A DNA stretch of 64,000 nt from Diphasiastrum complanatum. Its lineage: Eukaryota > Streptophyta > Lycopodiopsida > Lycopodiales > Lycopodiaceae. The DNA lies in NCBI GenBank assembly GCA_029204225.1, contig CM055113.1, positions 9,574,364-9,638,363 on the forward strand, read 5' to 3'. The notes under the pieces are model-generated. The model ran no database searches and was not told the DNA's origin. It saw nothing but the letters and a program-made list of their open reading frames with translations. A program made the position numbers and the translations under genes. Shown piece by piece: positions 22,283 to 64,000 of this stretch (positions within the stretch are counted from its first letter, which is position 1; each line of letters starts with the position of its first letter).

Positions 22283-23860
22283 ATGGGATCTATTGGAGCA
22301 TACCTTCTAGAAGCTAGTGAGAGATTGAATTCTACTAATTATGCTATTTGGAAGGTTAGGATGGAGTCACTCATGGTGCTCCAAGACCTTTATGAGTTTA
22401 TGATTGAAGATGAAGATGAACCTCTAGGTACACATGAGTTAGCTAGATACAAGAAGAGATCTAGGCTTGCACTTCACTATGTGAAGATGAATGTAAGCAA
22501 TGATTTGTTGAGAGAAGTATCAGCATGTACTAGTGCTAAAGAGGCTTGGAACTCTTTAAAATCAATCTATGAATCTAGTAACACTTCGAGAGTCCTCATG
22601 CTTAGAAACCAGATTTTGCAAAGCATGAGAAGAAGTGAGGAGAGTGCATAGGATTATGTGCTAAGAATCAAGTCTCTAAACAGAGAGTTGGCTTCAATTG
22701 GAGAGAAAATTCAAGATGGAGAGCTTGTACAAATTGTTCTTAATGGTCTAGGAGATGACTTTGTAAATTTGGTTCAAAGTTTTGCCATCCAAGACACCTT
22801 GCCCACTATAGAAAAGCTTCATAGGTACAAAGCAAGATTGAACTCATTGCCTTTGCAGGATGGTGATGAGAAAGCTAATTTCTCATTCAAAGCAAAAAGA
22901 AGACCAATGGAAAGAAGAAGCATCCCAAGGAGGCCAAAGAAGAGGATGATGCATCAAGCTCAAAGGGCAAGATCAAGGACAAGTCCAAGTTCAAGTGCTT
23001 TTTCTGTGGGAAGAAAGGGCATTTTTCATCAGAATGGCTCAAGAAGAAGAGGACACAAGAGAACAACCAAAGCAACATTGCACATCAAGAGGAGGAGGAG
23101 GATGAAGAAGAATCATCCTTGATGGTTTCCAACAAACCTCCATCATCCAAGTGCAACACCAATGATTCTTGGTCGATAGATAGTGGGGCTAGCTCCCACA
23201 TGACATTTCAAAAGGACTATTTCTCTACTTTACTCTCTTACAATGATGTACATAGATCTATCTATACAACTAGTAGTCAAGAGTGTAAGATAAGTGGTAT
23301 TGGAACCATTCCATTGTATGTTGGATCATCCAAAAGGATGAATATTGAAAATGCCCTTTATGTTCCTAAGTTAACCAAGAATCTGCTTAGTGTTGGCCAA
23401 TTAATGGATAATGGCCTTGATGTACAATTTAAGCATGGAGTTTGTTCCGTCTTTAGAAATGATGAATGTATAACTAAAGTCTTTAAGCAAGGTAGATTGT
23501 TTAAGCTTGATGCTATTGTTGCAGTGGAGTGTGAATTTGGAAAAGGTGGAAATATCAAAGGTGGAGCTATGGCACAAAGGTTGGGTCATCCCCAACTTCA
23601 AAGCCATGGAAACAATGTGTGCAAAGGAGCTTGCACTCGGTCTCTCCAAGCATTTGTCTAAGTGTGGAAGGATGTGTGAAGCATATAGCCTCTCAAAGAC
23701 TCATAAACTACCTTTCTAAAGATCCACAACAAGATCTAGCACTCCTCTTGAATCGTCCATTTGGATGTTCATAGTTTTTCACATGATTCTAATGGTGGTG
23801 CCAAGTATAAACCACATTTGGGAAGGGTGGAAGTATGTGAAGCCTGAGGGGTAGATGATT
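22283..23860 (+). pseudogene. Copia gag-protease-pre-integrase remnant
   Basis: The Gag starts at MGSIGAYLLEASERLNSTNY and contains the typical UBN2/Gag-polypeptide core (WKVRMESLMVLQDLYEFM, AKEAWNSLKSIYESS). It is broken by a TAG at 22,649. A frame change near 22,900 leads to a zinc knuckle (CFFCGKKGHFSSEW) whose last Cys is replaced by Trp, then to the protease with SWSIDSGASSHM. A further shift near 23,560 gives the pre-integrase LWHK...HP block, and the similarity then ends near 23,860. Integrase, RT and RNase H are missing here. It is inactive, in the same orientation as the PBS at 21,657. Confidence 0.85.
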
Positions 23861-24412
23861 GGTTGACCAAGTGAACCAATTATGTTAAACTACTTTCCTG
23901 AAGTATAAGAGATAGCAAGTGAAAATACAATTAGGAATTAAGCTTTGGGATTATTTTTGAACTGTCTCTAGAAATTGTTTTCTTTTCTTCAGCATTTATT
24001 TAGAGTTCGAGGAATCGAAAATTCTAAATGAAAAGTGATGAAAGTCGGATAATAATCCATTTGTGGAACCATCTCCGTGTTGCAATTGGATTTGGGTTAA
24101 ATCCCTGGAATTTGCAAACGGAATCAGTTGGAATGTGTTCCATACATGAATTTTGTAATTTGGATTATTCTGTATTATAAAGTGTTTCTTTGTAACAACT
24201 GAGACAACTAATAGTACTTATAACTTATAAAAGAATGAAATTCTTTTACCGATTCTAAAATGGATATTGGATATCTATTACAGTTGGGTGCCCAACCTAC
24301 CTCCAAAAAAATTGCCAATAACTTGATCTATAGTGAACCGATTCATTTGAGATCTCTTGCACCTAAATCTTAATCTTAATCATTGATGTATGAAGATCAT
24401 ATCTAAGGGTGG

Positions 24413-24764
24413 ATCTGATACCATGTAAAGTTTTCACGTGTGTGAAGACTTACTCAACACCCACAATTGATCTTCTAGGTAGTTGTGATTGCACATAGAT
24501 TATCACATAGATTGCATTCTACAATTTTCCTAGATCGATTTTAAGGCAAGAGCACAATTTCATGCATAATGAATCCACATTCAATTGGCACTCAAAGCAA
24601 TCAAAGTACATGAGAGAACTAAGTTCTCAACATGATTTTAGAGAAAGAAAAATAGTCTACTCTTGAGTAGAGAGATAAAATGAGTGAGCCCTCAAGTAGA
24701 GAGAGAATATAAGGAAAAACAATGTGTAGTCACAAAGATTGCTTCACAAAAACTTGTGTGTACA
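24413..24764 (-). mobile_element. possible minus-strand LTR with degenerate PBS
   Basis: On the minus strand TGTACACACAAG...CTTTACA is followed immediately by TGGTATCAGATCC, a primer-site match with one change. The ends fit TG...CA, but no partner LTR or target duplication was seen. Confidence 0.3.
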
Positions 24765-24806
24765 AAAAGAGAATACTTCCATATAGGAGTAGCTCGAGAT
24801 TGAGGA

Positions 24807-25385
24807 ATGCTTGAGTCACATCCATTTGATGCGACGTTGTACAGGCAATTAGTAGGGAGTTTGATTTACCTTACCATGACTAGACCATATATATGCTTTG
24901 TTGTTGGTATTGTAACTCAATTTATAACAGCACCTACGGAAACACATTGGAAGACAACCAAACACATTTTGCGATATATCAAAGGCACTTCTGATTATGG
25001 CTTGGTGTATAAGAAGCAAGAAAGATCACTTGAGTTATGTGGCTATGTGGACGTGGATTGGGGAGGTGATTGTGATGATCATAGATCTACCACAGGGTAT
25101 GTATTTCAGTTTTGTGGCAGTTGCTTTTCTTGGACTAGTAAGAAGCAAAGTATAGTTACTTTGTCCACAATAGAAGCAAAGTATAAGGCAATGTGTAGCA
25201 CATCATAGGAATCCATTTGGTTGAGGCAATCTTGGATGAGATAGACATGAAATAGGAAAAACCTACAACTATACATAGCGATAGTCAGAGTGGTATTCAA
25301 CTGGCGAAGAATGTGGTGTTTCACACAAGGACCAAATACATCGAGAATCACTATCACTTCATACAAGAAAGGCTACTTCACTGAA
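24807..25385 (+). pseudogene. Copia RT C-terminus / RNase H fragment
   Basis: Encodes LYRQLVGSLIYLTMTRP, HWKTTKHILRYIKGTSDYG, YVDVDWGGDCDDHRSTTG and SWTSKKQSIVTLSTIEAKY, the classical Copia RNase H order. After stops near 25,210 it continues to the end block (RTKYIENHYHFIQERLL). Upstream RT with the YVDD box is absent. It may or may not belong to the same insertion as the gag remnant at 22,283. Confidence 0.85.
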
Positions 25386-25891
25386 AATGCTCTCCTACAG
25401 CTTGAGATCAATGGTTCTCTCTCTGTGAAAACCCTTTCTTGAGAAAACAGCCTACTTTGGGCTTTCTTCCACCAAACATTATGTTTTTTTTTTTGCAAGT
25501 CTAAGTTCCTCTAAGGTCGCCCTACCTCTCAGCTCTTGACTATAGCTTCCAACACCCAGAATGATCTGAAAATGATGCAAGCAGAGTTTGTTACTATTTC
25601 ACACACTCTCACTACAACTTAAGCTGCAAAATGCTCAAATGTTCACCAAACTGATCCCAATTAGCTGCCAATGGTTTTCCCAATGTATTTACCTCTTCTT
25701 CCTCTGAATAAACTCTTTGAAGAGTGTTCAAGCTCTTTCTCCATGCTTCACTGCCTGTAATCTGATCAAGAGATGATTTTTATCCACATTGCAAGTTCTT
25801 CCTACTTTCACCTCATGTGAGGGACTATCTCACCTCAATATGGAGCCAGTGACAAGCCGAACCTAGTAGTCAGCCACTCAAGATCAGAAAA
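25386..25891 (-). mobile_element. internal untranslated stretch of a minus-strand Copia element
   Basis: Lies just inside the PBS at 25,892-25,903. It has no clear gag, only non-coding sequence before the fragment at 24,807-25,385. Confidence 0.3.
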
Positions 25892-26273
<382 letters not shown>

Positions 26274-27365
26274 ATATTAGGTATGGCCCATACCTAAAAG
26301 AGAGAAACAAGATTGTGAGAAGTTTTTGCATTGCAACAATAATAGGCAAAATACATAGGTTATAATCAAGTACAGGACATTGGCCTATCTATTTGAAGGA
26401 GATTACATAAAGTGATAATTTAGAATCTAGAGAATTTACTGAGTCAATAAATGCTTGGCTTTTATTCTAAGATCCAAAATTTCAAATCCTCTCAACTATA
26501 GTGGTTGTGAGCATACTTTCCAAGAAACCGAACAAAGTTTATCATGCAATGAAAGTTGGCAAATAATGAATGAATATGAGCATATTCAACTTTCTTTCCA
26601 AATCAACAAGAAGATTGATAAAGCATTATAAAGGAGACTATATGCTTAAGAATAGACATTCTATCAAAGGAAGAGGGCCTCTTTACATGTGGCTCTTATG
26701 TTCAATGTGGGTACCTCGAGAGGCTACATGCAATGTCAGCCTCCACATGTGGGCTAACTTGACCCCCACCCACCCCCACCTTGATGTGGGAAGAGGGACG
26801 AGTGTAGGGGTATTTGGATCCACTAGTTCACGAAATCATCTTTCCATGGAGCTTTGGTAGAGATCGCTTTGTCATGGAAGGTGTAAATTGTTGCACCTAC
26901 AGACGTGTGATGAAAACATGCTTTTAGTAACAAGCTTGGTGACTTGTCATTTGAGTGTGAGACCCACTCGGGGAAATTCAAACATTGGATCTCGTGAAAA
27001 TGCAAACATGAGCTTGACAGATGGGTGATAAATGGGAAGCTTGATTGAGAACGCGTCAAACACACAAGGGAAAGACTTCAATGCACATGACAAGGCAGAA
27101 GCCATCCCTTTAGGCGGTGGGGCTGTCCCTAATAAGATAAGAGAGAGGGAGTCCAATCAAGGAAAAACCTAGTGTTTGACATTGGGCAACATTGGTTTGT
27201 GCTGTCCCCCAGCCAAAGCGTCATCTTTTGCATCATCCTTCGCATCACCAACCCACACCCATATGCAGCCGTGCTCACTCATCAGGGAATAGATATAGAG
27301 CATAATGCTCACGACAAAGACAGCAACGGCCTTTTCATTTCGTCGATGGTGGCTGCCATAGATTT
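26274..27365. other. intergenic sequence upstream of the histidine kinase gene
   Basis: No supported gene. It contains short G- and C-rich words (about 26,760-26,800) and ends at a candidate TATA box. Distal promoter elements of the downstream gene may lie here, but none can be named. Confidence 0.4.
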
Positions 27366-27372
27366 TATATAG
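27366..27372 (+). promoter_or_regulatory. candidate TATA box of the AHK1-like gene
   Basis: TATATAG about 1.07 kb upstream of the ATG. A start near 27,395 would give a pyrimidine-rich leader with CAG repeats (about 27,487-27,503). Confidence 0.35.
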
Positions 27373-27394
27373 AATCAATTTGCACGTATTTTTC

Positions 27395-28437
27395 CACTCT
27401 CAGGCACGATGTCTGTCGGTGGAATTTTCCTCAGAAACTCCTGCTTTTTTCTTCTGGAAACCTCGTTTCTGAGCTGAGACACCCAAAGCAGCAGCAGCAG
27501 CCCAGTAATAATATTAATAATGTCCAAAGACAGAATGCTGATATATCAGTTGAGTTACGTGTTGTATGTACATGTGGCTGTCCTACAATGGAGTGTCTGG
27601 TCTTATTATTCCAAGGTAAGGCACATTGTTTGTATGGGAAAGTGTGAAGCAAAAGGTGGTGGCGTTGAATGTTTGAAGCTGAATCTGAAGGTGGGTTATG
27701 GGGGGGGGAGGGATGCGCAGATCCTGTCAGAATGAAATGTAAATTCCCCCAGTGTTGGGTCTTTTGCTGGTATTGCACAGTATCCACTCTGGTCGCGGCT
27801 TGTGCAGGCAATTGAAGCAAACAAAGTTTATATTGATGAATGCTCTGCTGGAAAGTAGCTACAAATTGGGTTAAGGTCTCAAAGTGAGAAAGATTGATAT
27901 TATCAAAGGCATGTTGTTTCTTTAGATGGAGGAAAAGTTTTCGCAGTTACAATGATACGAATGATCCACTTGTGGCCATAGGAGAATTTCATTCAGGATA
28001 GCATTTAAGGCCATTGAAAAAATTGACAGGCAGGCAACATTTGATCAGCTTCAGTTTTTCTAGACGTAGTTCACAAACTTTGCAATATTATCACGACAGA
28101 GCATATTATCACCACAGATGGGTTGGAGTGATTACCGAGGTAGCAACACATTTAGAAGCAAATTTAGCGCTGAAATTGGGAATAGCCCAAGACTTAAAAA
28201 CTGAGTTACAGGTATCCGTGTGAATCTAGATAACCTTATACCAAAAATTTGATCAGCATAGCCCTTATTGCATGGGCGTTGCAAGCCATCCAGGAAACTC
28301 TCTTTTGTCAGGACAACACCACATATTCTATAACTACTATTCTCACTCCAACTTAATTTGAGCAGGATCAAAGGAGAAGATGCTGGGCTGAAGTTAGTTC
28401 TTCCGTTGCATCGGGAATTGTGAAAGAAAGCAGAGAA
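27395..28437 (+). other. probable 5'UTR of the AHK1-like gene, possibly with an intron
   Basis: A consensus donor CCAAG|gtaag at 27,616 and an acceptor tttgagcag ending at 28,365 could remove a 750-bp 5'UTR intron. A 32-codon upstream frame from ATG 27,520 runs to that donor. All of this is inferred from splice-site consensus only. Confidence 0.3.
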
Positions 28438-63819
<35,382 letters not shown>

Positions 63820-64000
63820 GTAAAAATCCACACTTCTTAAAACATTAGTATTTGCTTGGAATTTGTTCGAACGTATGATTGACACTTACAGGTCAAAGGG
63901 ACAAAAAGGGATTTCCGTTTAGCTTTACTTCTAATGCCATGTGACTGGCCATGTTTCTCTAGCTATAACTTATTAGGCTGTAAAATTTTCGTTATTCTAA
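63820..64000 (+). other. start of intron 12, gene continues beyond the window
   Basis: No MPKMDG-encoding exon is present before 64,000, so the receiver C-terminus and the 3' end of the gene lie outside. Confidence 0.8.

Overview
The window reads as nuclear DNA from a seed plant with a large, transposon-rich genome. The evidence is spliceosomal introns of up to about 11 kb, Copia and Gypsy LTR retrotransposons primed by initiator tRNA-Met, hAT transposons with a BED zinc finger, very long GA/CT microsatellites, and one clear land-plant gene. The species cannot be read from the sequence; intron gigantism would fit an early-diverging angiosperm or another TE-rich lineage.

The one confident host gene lies on the + strand from 28,438 to beyond 63,819. 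It encodes an AHK1/ATHK1-type hybrid histidine kinase, the plasma-membrane osmosensor family. Twelve exons can be placed with consistent splice phases: N-terminus and TM1, extracellular sensor, TM2, dimerisation domain with the phospho-His, ATPase domain, a long linker, and the start of the receiver up to its phospho-Asp. The last exon(s) lie beyond the window. The introns hold most of the transposons: a truncated minus-strand Copia and a nested Gypsy/TRIM pair in intron 5, and a GC-rich hAT island of about 6 kb in intron 9.

Upstream, 1-3,100 is non-coding with degenerate repeats. At 3,100-4,400 there is a duplicated control-like region with sixteen copies of a 17-bp motif in mostly alternating orientation and nine CACGTG boxes. 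It ends in a TATA box and a strongly diverged histone H3-like reading frame (4,468) that has an almost lysine-free tail and a C-terminal extension, reached only through a one-base frame change. Unknown but cleanly spliced exons follow to 6,545. Convergent minus-strand reading frames of unknown function occupy 7,035-9,311, and one of them is broken only by TAG codons. From 10 to 27 kb the sequence is a patchwork: a DUF7869-like DDE gene cut by an LTR, several LTRs with PBS motifs, a Gypsy integrase/chromodomain remnant, a Copia gag-protease remnant, and long CT/GA/CA arrays.

The two signals I rate highest are (i) a complete 404-bp miniature LTR element (43,941-44,344) with a perfect 5-bp target duplication, whose 144-bp LTRs each contain a tRNA-like Pol III promoter, and (ii) the bidirectional motif array in front of the H3-like gene.
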